From contig CP136065.1 of assembly GCA_032622095.1 (NCBI GenBank), forward strand, positions 248,369,474 to 248,433,473: a stretch of 64,000 nucleotides of DNA, written 5' to 3'. This document shows positions 38,641 to 50,073 of the stretch, piece by piece; position 1 is the first letter of the stretch, and each line of letters starts with the position of its first letter. Position numbers and translations under genes: made by a program. This DNA comes from Siphonodentalium dalli. Taxonomy: Eukaryota > Mollusca > Scaphopoda > Gadilida > Siphonodentaliidae. The notes beneath the pieces were generated by a model that saw nothing but the letters and a program-made list of their open reading frames with translations, did no database searches and had not been told where the DNA came from.

Positions 38641-39367
38641 AAGGTTTGCTCGCCTTATCCCACATGCATGCTGGCTGTCAAAGAACGATCGGTCTATTTT
38701 AGCCCAACCATGCTATTATAGATCGATTGGTGGTTTACCCAGACCTGTTGAAGATGTCGGATTATATTTATATTTATACGGTCCAAGCCAATGCATGAAA
38801 ATATATCTGCGATAAATCACAAACCATTGCGATTAATCGCAAACCTTTTGTAATCAATCGTAAACCTTTACACTAAATCGCATATATCGGTACTTATTGC
38901 AAAGTTTGTTTGCGATTCACAAAGGTTTGCGATTTATCGCAAGGTAGTTTTTTATTTATCGGCCTATTCATGATCGATTGGTGTTTCATCCAGACCTGTT
39001 ACAAGATGTTTGATTTATAATGTTTACTTTAATATTATTGCACACAAATTAAGAAATTCAGACCAATTTTACTCCACATGCAGGGAACAGTTCATGAGAA
39101 TCCTGAAATCGAGATATTAAACTTTGAATTAAGTACAAAATCACGATCAAGGTTCTGTACTAATAAAAGTAATGCATGTATAACTCGGATTATCTCAATA
39201 TCAATATGCAATGGAGTCCATGTGGTTTTGTACTTTATTCAATGTTTAAACGCCATAGCATCATTTGGAATCTAACATGCCACATTGTTAAATTTGCTAT
39301 CGGCCATGTTTCGTAATTTCGAGTGCTTGGTATCTGGGCAGGTTCTCCACTTAGTACCTACGGTATA

Positions 39368-39742
39368 CCCCGCTGGACAAAACAAGTGTCTATTGGCACC
39401 GCGGTGTATTTGCCGTTCGGTTGCGGTGTCAGAGTTTGTAACTGCAGTTGAGCACCGTGGCCGAACGGCAAGTACACTGCAGCCGAGCGGCAAGTACACC
39501 ATGGCCGAAAGGCAACTACAACGCGGCCGAATGGCATGTACATCATGGTTAGATTTCGGGTTTGTATCATCTTTTTTCAGTTTAATGAACGTTCACCGCG
39601 GCAACTACACCATGGCCGAATGGCAAGTACACCGCAGCCCAACTGTTGTTAGCCGGTGGAGCCGCAGTGTAGTTGCATTTCGGCCGCGGTGGCAACGCTA
39701 ACCGCACCGCGGTTAAGTGGACACTTGTTTTGTCCAGCAGGG
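39368..39742 (+). mobile_element. TA-flanked MITE, unit 2 only
   Basis: CCCCGCTGGACAAAACAAGT ... TTGTTTTGTCCAGCAGGG between TA dinucleotides. Unit 1 has the empty site GGTATATGTTTGG, so insertion duplicated TA exactly. The interior holds repeated GCGGCCGAACGGCAAGTACA-like modules. Confidence 0.9.
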
Positions 39743-42700
39743 TATGTTTGGTTCTCTGAAGTACCAAATTGCTGGGTACTATGCATAGTACCTAAATACT
39801 TCAGAGTACCTGTCTTTATATTCAGTACTTCATATAATATAATGGGTGTGTCAAGAAAGGGGGGGGGGTATCCTTAGTCCCATTGGGACAGTCACACCTC
39901 TAGTTATAATTAGATGTAGGTATTGTCAGTGTTTCCTCAGTTCCTCCCATGTTATTATGATTGCCATATGCCTACGGGGGGGGGGGGGGGGTCGGGGGCA
40001 TATACGGGTAGACGTAGTCAAGAGCTCTGTCTGTCCTACCATATCGGAGTGTAATTCAGGTGTTAATTATCAAAGTGTGTTATCTTTTGGCAAGGTGAAT
40101 TCACATATTGGTACCCACATTAATTTAGGCTAATTTTCAAGGCACATAACTTTGTTCCATAATTCTGTTCTGTGAGAAAGGTCGGTTTCATGGCAATTAG
40201 GCAATGGAAATTGATTTTTGATCTATAATTGTAGATGTAATTTAAGACATTGATCACCTGTGGACCTGTTTGAATTTTTTTGTGGTAAGACGGATCGCAT
40301 CCGTCCTCAGGCTGTGTCATTCGTGTTTCTAATGTGAAGGGGTAGATTGCTTGAGACCCCACCACAGTTCAATTCACACAAGGTTCTCAGCTTCTGTAAA
40401 TGTCAGATTACATCTGCCATGTAATTCTACAATTAGACCGTATATTCACGTTAAACAGTTTCTGTCGTAATATTACGATGAACAACAATTTTCTTTAGTA
40501 CATTTGTGTTGGTTTAAATTATAGTATCTCCATTTATCGGACGTTAAACAAAAAACAAGATGAAATTTAAGACTAAATTGGTTAAGAGTTTCGTCCCCAG
40601 CGACAGCCATTTTTCTGGGTTTTTCACATTTCTAAAAATAGACAGCGGGAGGTTCTGGCAGCGTTCAGACATAGCGTAGCGAGGGAACTGAACACTGTTT
40701 GCAGCTTGATATGGAAGTTGCAGAAGAAAATTATACACAAGGACATTGGGTAAATATTTTTACACAAATCGTGTGATAAATGATTTGAACTATCTAACAA
40801 ATGATATACAATGTAGATGTATATGCAATTGACTATCGACTTGTCCCGTAGACATACATGTATGATGATGATGCACTTGAGTGATTCAACTTAAAACAAC
40901 TTGATAAGAACATGCACACTGGAACTTCCAGTCATTGAATGATTTTAACATACATCAAGACTGCCATCAACAATTATTCATAAAAATAAACGAACACAAG
41001 TGAAAAACGGTACATGTGTGATTTATATATGTCACCATATTCTATTTGTATACTGAATTTGATTAACTTCTAAGGATTTTTGTATTTATTAGAACGAACA
41101 CAAGCGGGAATCGTGCTTGTTTTCGTTGTTTAGTAGCATATAGTACACCCTGACTGCAATTGAGGGTGGTTCTTATACAAGGCTATTGCGTACTCAGATT
41201 AATTAACAGATGTGTTGCAACTCATTGGGCCGATTTGTACGGAGTCGCAACTCACAAGTTGACATTTGCACAAGTATGTTCTCGTTCGTATTACCGTCCA
41301 TCCGTCACGCTTTCTCCGTCCGTTCGTCCGTCCGTTCGTCCGACCTCATAACTCGAACAACTATGAACCTATTTCAATAATATTTTGTATGCAATCTCCT
41401 TAGGACGGTCTCTCCGCATGATGTTAATTGCGGTTCGTTCCGACTTTTTTTTTCAAGTTACGCCTCTTTTTCGACTTATTTTGACTTAGAAAATTCTGTC
41501 CGACTTAATAACTTTAACAAATATGAACCGATTTCAATAATTTTTGGTATACATGCTTGTCACAATACCCTCTTTACGTGATGCGGCTAGGGATTGGCTC
41601 AGACTGTTTTTCGTAATATTACACCTCATTTTCGACTTATTTTGACTTAGAAAATTCTGTCTGACTTAATAACTTTAACAAATATGAACCGATTTGAATA
41701 ATTTTTTCTGTACAAGCTTCTTGTGACACCAACCATATCGATATTATTAGTCCGAATTTTTCTTTAAAGTTAAAAATCTTTGTGGTTGAGTGTACAGATA
41801 ATGCGTGTTGAATTTGCCACGGTGGGGGTATGCTAGCACTCGAGTGCACACCTCCTGTTGACTTGAAATTGGGTAAAAACCCCTATTTTCATATCATCAC
41901 CATTTCTGCCCCATGCAAGTACCGGTATGTCTCCATCCAGGAGCTCAAGTGTATTTGAATAAAGGGCATCTCCTGCAGATATTTACAATATCCATGGTCA
42001 TAAAAAGGGAATAAGGGGCTACACGGGCCTGCTTCTCTCGTGTGGCGGTCCTATATAGTCTCGAAAATTGAAGAAAAAACATATTTCCTAATGCATCACT
42101 GCCCATGATTGTTTATCTCCACCCGGAGCTCTAGTGTTTTTGGTAAAAGGGACATCTCCTGCATATATATAAAATTATATACAAGTTCCATGGTCATAAA
42201 CAGGGAATTAGGGGTCCATGGGGGGGGGCTTGCTTCCCTCATATGGTGTACAGCTTTCCGATGAATGGCAACAAGCCATATTTCCGACTAAATCCTGAAA
42301 AGTTACCCTTAATTTTGCTGTGGTTAAGGAGTCGATTACTTGGGGCATTACTGTACTTATTGACTTAAAATTGGGTAAAAAACCCTATTTTGATGTCAGC
42401 ATCCTTGCCCCATGCAAGTATGTCTCCACTCTGGAACTCTAGTATATTTGAATAAAGGGGCATCTCATGCACAGATACATGCCATATCCATGGTCATACA
42501 AATGGAATTAGGGGTTACAGGGCCTGCTTCCCTCATGTGGTGGGCCTACATAGACTCGAAAATGGAAGAAAAACATATGTCCTAATGTATATCAGCATCC
42601 CTGCCCCATGAATGTTTATCTCCACCCAGAGCTCTAGTGTATTTGATAAAAGGGACATCTCCTGCACAGACATATACAAGTTCCATATATATGGTAATCT

Positions 42701-42748
42701 AGGGAAAGTTCCAAGCCAAAGGGTTGATTCAATTAATATTTCCAACAG

Positions 42749-44130
42749 TTGAAAGTATAGCCCAAGTCTTCTCGTACTAAAACCGGCTAAGATATTGGGA
42801 TGGAGGTGCCGGTATTTAGTCCGAGTTCGTCCCGTATAGTCTCTTATGACACAACTTACGCCCAGGATCTGTGGCGGGAATCTGTGGTGTATTTTACTCG
42901 ATTAACCTAGCAAATCAATACGTGATGCTATATACATCGGAAAGGGTGACATCTTATGGTCACAATGGTGTATAATAATCTAACTTTAATGTTAAATTAC
43001 ACATAGAATATTCCGGTTGATTGCCACAAACATCGCGTTGTTTCTCTGTTTGTTTACGTTTTAACTGAAAGCCGAATTGTTCCGAATAACTTCGGCATAA
43101 TCCGCTGGGTATTCTAGTTTCCGTTTCTATATATAGCGCGGGGTTTTCCGAACAAAATGGCGAAAACCGATCGCCCCAAAGTCCAGTTTCCTATGTGCTT
43201 TGAGAACAATTCCCGCACTAAAAACTTAATGACATAATGGAGGATCAGAACGGTAGTTTTGTTGACAATTTTCGCAAACAACTTGTCAAAATTGGAGCAA
43301 ATTAGAACTCTTACGTCTGACTTGCCATGCGTGTGATGTGCATTTTGACTTGTGTGTTGATAATATAATCGGAGAACCGAATCACACAGTTTCGAAATAT
43401 AGTTCTTCCGTTTCAGTGGGACTTTTCAAACTTAAGGTTCAAAATTTATACAATTTTTTTTTGACTTTTTGTGTGCTTAACAAGAGCAGTATATTGCCCT
43501 GTTCGCTTAGTATATATCTTAATTTCGCGGAAGTCCACCAAATGTGGGTGAAATGTAGCACCATATATTAAAGGCATATTATTTATTTATTCTAATGCTC
43601 GTTGTGTTTACACTGTTTTAAACTTTGGGAGGGTTGTAATTCGCGTAATTTATTTAATGTATTACATTTATATCTCCAATGTTTAATTAATCTATTTATT
43701 TTTTATTTATTGACACACATAATTACGATTACAATGGAGAATTCATCGTAATTTGCGTTGTTAGTCCAAAATCTACGGAATATTTTCAACGGAAAATGCC
43801 GAACACAGTTCGCGAGGTCAACTGAGTTCGCATACTTTAAAAAAATTGTAAACATTGCGATAAATGTCTCTTTTCGCATTAAATTACCGCTTTCAATTCA
43901 CAACTGATGTGGATTTCAGATCAAATAGCATGTCTTCTGTTGAAAATATCCGTTTATTGTCGCAATTGTGATATTTTATTTCATATAATTGTGGTTTTAT
44001 TTGAGCGGGTCAATAACGCTTAAGTCGTGTCATAAGAGACTATACGGGACGAACTCGGACTAAATACCGGCACCTCCATCCCAATATCTTAGCCGGTTTT
44101 AGTACGAGAAGACTTGGACTATTGAAAGTA
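42749..44130. mobile_element. 1.36-kb non-autonomous element, ~100-bp inverted ends, 9-bp target duplication
   Basis: The element spans 42,758-44,121. Left end TAGCCCAAGTCTTCTCGTAC and right end GTACGAGAAGACTTGGACTA; the inverted repeats continue for about 101 bp with two or three mismatches. It is flanked by TTGAAAGTA at 42,749-42,757 and 44,122-44,130. Unit 1 has a single TTGAAAGTA in uninterrupted sequence near 29,675, the empty site. Long inverted ends and a 9-bp duplication fit Mutator-like elements. The interior has no transposase; a 77-codon frame (43,338-43,571) is unrecognised. Confidence 0.92.
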
Positions 44131-44297
44131 TTGAAATAACAGTTAACTGTTGCAAAATTCCAACCCAGTGGGTGCAAATTTATGTCACGTTTCTATTTGT
44201 GAATTCATGCATTCGTTTTTGTCATAAAAGTAGGCCTACATTTGAGGGCTCGCAAATTACGTTTACGTATAGTCATATTAGCGTCCGCTTCTATGTC

Positions 44298-47200
44298 ACA
44301 TGACATGCCGCCACAATAGTCAACATAGTGTGCTCCACGTGGACGCAACTGGAATTGATCGGACGTTAGTTATATATAACTCGCCTCGATCAGCGACCGA
44401 ACAAAAGTGCATAACTGACCACGTTTCATCGCGGAGTCGATTTATAGTTGGAGAGATACATGTACATAAATGAGCGATGCCAGTCATGTATTCGCGTCGT
44501 GCAAATTATCGATTTGACGATGTTTGGTAGTCCTTCTAGCGAGACGAATGGGTGAAATGTTACCGAATATTTTGTTTATGTTTTATTCTAAATCGCGTTG
44601 TTCTTTGTGGCTAATATTTGGCATATAATATTTATTTTATTATATGTTAGTAAGTACATAATATCGTTTTATAGTTTACAGTGTTTATATAGAGACCGAA
44701 ATGTGCTTAATTGAGAATAAAACGTCTTTTACACTGAATGCAACCGATCATTCAATTATTTGGAAAAGGTCTTTATTTAACGAACACAATTGCATGCAGA
44801 GTCGGGAAACTACGTCATAATTTTCTCGAAAACGGCGGCAAGATACATGTATCACGCCAGGCAATTTCAACATTCGTATTTCGTTTCTACATTTATCCAA
44901 ATATATCAGCAAGCTGTTATTCTAATGAACTATCCAATGAGCTATCACAAAACAGTCATCTCGGATACTACAACACTCGAATATCGAACTTATTTGTTTT
45001 AAGGATATTTGCCGTTGACATTTCATTACCACGAAAACTGGTGACAGAAATAACTTGAACACTCATATTATCTCGACTGTAAAATGTATATGGTGAGACG
45101 GTATTAATAGTTGAGCAAAAATGGGTACATACCCGAAGCTCCTTACTATCTTTTTTGGTTAAGTTATTTATTTAAGCGAAGAAAACGATGGATACTCACT
45201 TCGATGTTATATATTTTGCCACCATTTTTGAGAAAATTATGGCGTATAAGTTCCAGACCCTGAATTGGACTCGGAATTATCAATAGGAAAATTTAAAGTC
45301 GCCAAGGAGCGTTCATACGAACGATGTGTATCGCTAACTTTACTCGTCAATACATATAAAACCATACTGTTTAGCACAGTGTGGTGTGAGATCGTGGCCA
45401 ATAGCAAATTGCAATATGTTGTTAAACACCGCATAGCACCGAGCGTGAATTGTTACTCACGAATGGCGACCGTGTTTAATGCTGACTATAGTATTGCACA
45501 TTTCGTGTCTCATTGACAACAAACGAGATCGGTGTGTTACGTTGCACGGACTTTAATTGGAAGTAAAACATAGCTGCCTGCCTACTGGATAATACCGTCC
45601 CGGTCACACTCTTCTATACCTGATGGGTATATTTTTTAATCTAAACATTCCTATTATTAATTTGTGATGTATTCCTTTCATTGTAGAACAGAGAAAAACG
45701 CAGTTGCGACAGCTCCAGTGACACTAGCTCAAATGACTCTGAGAATTGTCCTGAATGAAGATAAATGAAACATATGGATCAGCTACCGCCCCAGATATCG
45801 GAGTTAAAATAGCAGTTCATGGTTTTATTATAGTAATGAAAGAAAACTTTGGTTCGTAGAAAGGCTCTATCTGATTTTGTGATGTCACAAATTTTTAACA
45901 ATTAACAATTATTACCTACCAATGAAAACTCGTTGGGAAGCAGAAATATGATGAGTACCACGCCCAGTCTGCCGCTCTGAATCCACCTGGGGTGGATCAG
46001 TCTACCACCCTCAATCCACTCGGGATGGCTCAATCTCCCTCTCTCCATCCAACCGGGTGGTGGCTCAACTCTCGCTCTCAATCATACCGGCTGGTAAACA
46101 TACTAAATCATGATGAAAACCACGCTAAACCTGCCACGCTCAATCCACCCTGGGTTGCGTAATATCCCACTTTCAATCCACTTTTAAAGTTGTCTTGTTT
46201 ACGTTGATTGGCTAATCCGAGCGATTTGAACAAAAAAATCAGTGTCAGTATGAATCATTCATTTATATTATGAAATATTTTGTATAATGGCTGCACTTGT
46301 GCAAAAAATGATCAGAATAAACGACTTGATCAGGGTCGGTTTGCAACAACTCAGCCATTATTAAAATACTTTACAACATAATGTTCCTGAACATTTTGGT
46401 ATGTCTTCACCGTGCGTGGATAATGTACAAATCCGCGATTATCGGAATTGGAACCAGCCTCATCGTCCATGGACGTCTAATTGTATGTTGATCTAATGCG
46501 TTCATCTCTCATCTTTTTCAGGAAACACTTGGTCAAAAGGAGGCGTTTTGGCTTCTACATGTAATAGAAGACCGGTTGCTGAAACGAACAAAATGGGACC
46601 ACACTTGTCAGCAACTCAATGTTACCATGATTATAATGTGATAAAATAAATACCTTCGATAGTACGGCTTGCTATAATTCTTGGTTCCTTTAACTTTCCA
46701 ACTATTGGATAATTCTAAACAAGTGTGTGTAATAGGTCCCAAAATGAAAAGTGTCCTTGTCAACTTTTGATATCTGTGTCTGTGGTCATCGTACATTTAT
46801 GTCATGTTTGAATGATCATTAGTATGCTTACGACGTGACATGACGTAGGTTCCTGAATGTCCGAAGCAACGGCGTAGAGATTACATTACGCTACCCGACT
46901 TCCAATCTGTCCTATATAAGTGCACTTTTTGTGATTTTGTGTAAATCGATTTTTAAAGGTTGAACTATTGCTACGAGCTGCATGGGCAGATAGATGTCTT
47001 AGCTAACATTCTAAATTAACAACACGAATTCACTTGGACCTAAATTATGTTGACGAATTTGCAAATTACATTTTAGCTCCAGACGTGGCAGGGTTATAAT
47101 ATATATACTGGCACAGGATTGTTAATAATATTGGTTGTAATATACAGTTTTTGTATAATATGCATTGTATATACACATAAATATAACAAAATAGATTCAA

Positions 47201-48251
47201 ATTAACCTTATATATGCATGTATAGTTCTGGCATAACTAATATAATAGGCCACACTTTCTCGCTGAGATACCATTGAATTTCCCCCGATTTGCCCGAATT
47301 TGGTGGTTTGAAAATGTTTGTGGGTGGGGGGTTGCAGCCCTCCCAGCCAAAGTACCGCCCCAACCACCGGACCCGTACGTCTATGGTCATTATACTTGCT
47401 TGACACGGGCAGCAAACTATCTAGCGCGAACCGGAGATAGAGTTATGGCACTTGGGTCGTGAGAGATATCTTGTTTAAACGAAACGTGTCAAGATGCAAC
47501 TGATCGCGAATTATTGTTTTCCAGCAGAAACTTAATACATGTGTTGTTGAAACTGAATGACAGACGAACAATAATTCAGACTACAAACAGGGTTAACTGG
47601 TGGCGATCTTTATGCGGCGTTCCAGCCGTGGTGTTTGGTATGCCAAACTAGAAAGTTTGACTTCTCTCCCGTTCACCAAACAGTAAAGTGAAACAATGGA
47701 CATGACATTACACAATTATATATGGTATTTATACGTGTATAATGGTATATGTTGTTGTTGCTGCTAGTCTCTCCCAACTTGTTCAAAATTATACGAATCG
47801 AAAGCGTCTATCTGGTTGCGCTAAAATATACTGTGGTCATCCTTAAGGTAAAAATGCAGTGGCTGAGTTCATGAGGCGTTTTCGACTGCAGTTGTCACCT
47901 GTGCTCAGAAGTATTAGTGTTATTGTATATTCCCCCTAATAATCATCTGCTATTAAAATTCGTATGTTATCATCCTGAGATGTGTCTCTTATATAAAGTT
48001 TTGGACAGCCTTGAAAACAAACTTTTTCATTATTATTAAATTATTGCAAATTTATTCTTGGAATAATAATTCCAATATTATATAATTCCACTCGAGTACA
48101 ATGAAACCTATGCATATGATCGGATATACAGATATCGTATCGTCTGGCTGGTTCAAGTCTTATCATATATGTATGGTCACAATGCCTTCTCATCTGAACG
48201 TGGGTATGCATGTCCACATAAACCCTCCCCCGAACACACACAACAATATGC
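44298..48251. other. Non-coding, no confident gene
   Basis: Frames of 106 codons (44,738-45,058) and 83 codons (45,265-45,516) show no recognised domain. Around 45,985-46,150 there are irregular CAATCCACC/GGGTGG modules. The fragment near 45,850-45,930 resembles, inverted, the first 130 bases of the window. The last part (46,600-48,250) shows nothing distinctive. Confidence 0.45.
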
Positions 48252-48476
48252 CCTGTCACTAACTCGCGGCCATATTGGATCCACCAGGTCCGGTTCCGTG
48301 ATTTTACTTAGCTTTCCATATATGGAAGTAATGAATAATTCAAAAGCTCAATATATGGAAATGCTACTCCAAAATTTGACCTGTAGCACTAAAACCACGG
48401 AACCGGGGCTGGATGAATCTATGAAACCATGGAACCGGACCTGGTGGATCCAATATGGCCGCTAGTTAGTGACAGG
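48252..48476. mobile_element. Foldback element, 49-bp inverted ends
   Basis: The left arm starts CCTGTCACTAACTCGCGGCC and the right arm ends GGCCGCTAGTTAGTGACAGG; the 49-bp arms (48,252-48,300 and 48,428-48,476) differ at two places. The 127-bp centre also repeats ACGGAACCGG and ATGGAACCGG. No convincing target duplication. Confidence 0.8.
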
Positions 48477-48779
48477 AAGTATAAAGAAAGATCGTACATG
48501 GCTGTCCGAAAAAATATTTTCAAACAGAAACAGTCGAAATGCGAAATAATGACAAAGTTGACGTTTAATTATGGGAGGAAAATATTTTTCGCAGGTCGCC
48601 CTCAAATGCATGGGAATCACAACACAGATTGTGAAAGTGATGTTCAATGAACAGTACTCAATTGACTCGTTGGTGCAAAAGAAAAAAAACCTTTTCACAC
48701 AATATAATATACATTTAATGTCCTTTCATTGAATCAGCAAAGGGAAGACGTTTGGTTTTTAATTTTTTTTTTTTTAAAT

Positions 48780-49090
48780 AACCCGGAGCTTTTACGGACC
48801 AGTCTTGTCGGCTGAGCACCCCGTCAGAGGTACCCACCCTTACGAGCATGGTCAAAGTGCTCATCGGGGTCAGTCCCCGCCTAAGCGGACAGTCGGTCAG
48901 TCAGTCAGGTCCGCTTGTCGGCCAAAGGCTGCGAACCCAAACAGTGGAAGTCCCTTCAGGTGGGGAAAACCACCTTGGGGGACGTATCACACCGTAAGGG
49001 TTCGATCAAAGTATAGCGACCCTGCTCACGGCCAGCGCGGAACAGATACTACACTTTGATCTTAGTCAAAAGGCCGAGAAGCGAAGACGT
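48780..49090 (-). ncRNA. U2 snRNA-like repeat unit, copy 1
   Basis: Read on the minus strand, the unit begins CTTCGCTTCTCGGCC and continues through GGCTAAGATCAAAGTGTAGT and ATCTGTTC, matching the first about 45 nt of U2 snRNA apart from one extra A and the exact 5' terminus. The following 260 nt are not U2: no Sm-site-like AUUUUUG and no U2 3' stem-loops. Instead there is a hairpin GGTGGTTTTCCCCACC and GC-rich inverted segments. The stretch containing the branch-point-pairing GUAGUA can pair with CTATACTTTGATC downstream. The unit is followed (minus sense) by an A-rich run. Likely a U2-derived repeat or pseudogene family rather than a working U2. Confidence 0.7.
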
Positions 49091-49118
49091 TGTTTTTTAT
49101 GTTTTTTTGTTTTTAAAG

Positions 49119-49430
49119 TAACCCGGAGCTTCTACGAACCAGTCTTCTCGGCTGAGCACCCCGTCAGAGGTACCCACCCTTACGAGCATGGTCAAAGTGC
49201 TGCTCGGGGTCAGTCCCGCATGCAGCGGAAGTCTGTCAGTCAGTCAGGTCCGCTTGTCGGCCACAGGCTGCGAACCCGAACAGTGGAAGTCCCTTCAGGT
49301 GGGGAAAACCACTTTTGGGGGTCGTATCACACCGTAAGGGCTCGATCAAAGCATAGCGACCCTGCTCACGGCCAGCGCGGAACAGATACTACACTTTTAT
49401 CTTAGCCAAAAGTCCGAGAAGCGAAGACGT
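49119..49430 (-). ncRNA. U2 snRNA-like repeat unit, copy 2
   Basis: Same organisation as the neighbouring copy, with substitutions in the U2-like start (CTCGGACTTTTGGC and ATAAAAGTGTAG) that weaken both the U2 match and the pairing with the downstream CTATGCTTTGATC. It is separated from copy 1 by about 28 bp of T-rich DNA (A-rich on the minus strand). Confidence 0.65.
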
Positions 49431-49452
49431 TTGTTTTTGTTTGTTTTTTAAG

Positions 49453-49763
49453 TAACCCGGAGCTTTTACGGACCAGTCTTGTCGGCTGAGCACCCCGTCA
49501 GATGTACCCACCCTTGCGAGCATGGTCAAAGTGCTCCTCGGGGTCAGTCCCCGCCTAAGCGGACAGTCGGTCAGTCAGTCAGGTCCGCTTGTCGGCCAAA
49601 GGCTGCGAACCCAAACAGTGGAAGTCCCTTCAGGTGGGGAAAACCACCTTGGGGGACGTATCACACCGTAAGGGTTCGATCAAAGTATAGCGACCCTGCT
49701 CACGGCCAGCGCGGAACAGATACTACACTTTGATCTTAGCCAAAAGGCCGAGAAGCGAAGACG
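49453..49763 (-). ncRNA. U2 snRNA-like repeat unit, copy 3
   Basis: Nearly identical to copy 1, including the intact U2-like 5' segment with GGCCTTTTGGCTAAGATC and the CTATACTTTGATC partner strand. The start-to-start period across the array is about 310-333 bp. Confidence 0.7.
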
Positions 49764-49780
49764 TTTTTTTTTTTTTCAAA

Positions 49781-50073
49781 CAGCCCGGAGCTATTACGGA
49801 CCAGTCTTGTCGGCTGAGTACCCCTTTAAGAGGTACACACCCTTACGAGCATGGTCAAAGTGCCCCTCGGGGTCAGTCCCCGCTTTGCAGCGAAAGTCGG
49901 TCAGTCAGTCAGGTCCGCTTGTCGGCCCCAGGCTGCGAACCCAAACAGTGGAAGTCCCTTTAGGTGGGAAAAACCACCTGTGGGGCTCGATCAAAGCATA
50001 GCGACCCTGCTCACGGCCAGCGCGGAACAGATACTACACTTTGATCTTAGCCAAAAGGCCGAGAAGCGAAGAC
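49781..50073 (-). ncRNA. U2 snRNA-like repeat unit, copy 4
   Basis: The first copy in minus-strand order. It has an intact U2-like 5' segment but is about 20 bp shorter because of a deletion just after the GGTGG hairpin segment. The hairpin stem itself is kept (GGTGGTTTTTCCCACC). I could not recognise a snRNA promoter element in the 50,074-50,150 upstream DNA. Confidence 0.65.

Larger units (their letters stand above)
20656..44288. repeat. Direct tandem duplication block of a 9-kb unit, flanked by a 9-bp repeat
   Basis: Unit 1 (20,672-29,839) is followed directly by unit 2 (29,840-44,288). Both open TAACATTACTGATCAATTAC and both end ATTAGCGTCCGC. Unit 2 is longer because of insertions and a unique 2.6-kb piece. 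The whole block is bounded by TTCTATGTC at 20,647-20,655 and 44,289-44,297. The outer hexamers GCTGAC and GTCCGC are weak inverted matches. No transposase or other long reading frame lies inside. Confidence 0.85.
29840..44288. repeat. Unit 2 of the tandem duplication
   Basis: This copy lacks the TAA-flanked MITE of unit 1 but has gained, or unit 1 has lost, a 0.5-kb segment at 31,671-32,185, unique DNA and tandem modules at 35,308-38,480, a TA-flanked MITE at 39,368-39,742 and a 1.36-kb element at 42,758-44,121. Confidence 0.9.

Noticed and set aside
44738-45516. Two plus-strand frames (106 and 83 codons) as possible exons
   Set aside because: No domain, no paired splice sites I could defend, and no second copy for comparison; left as unsupported.
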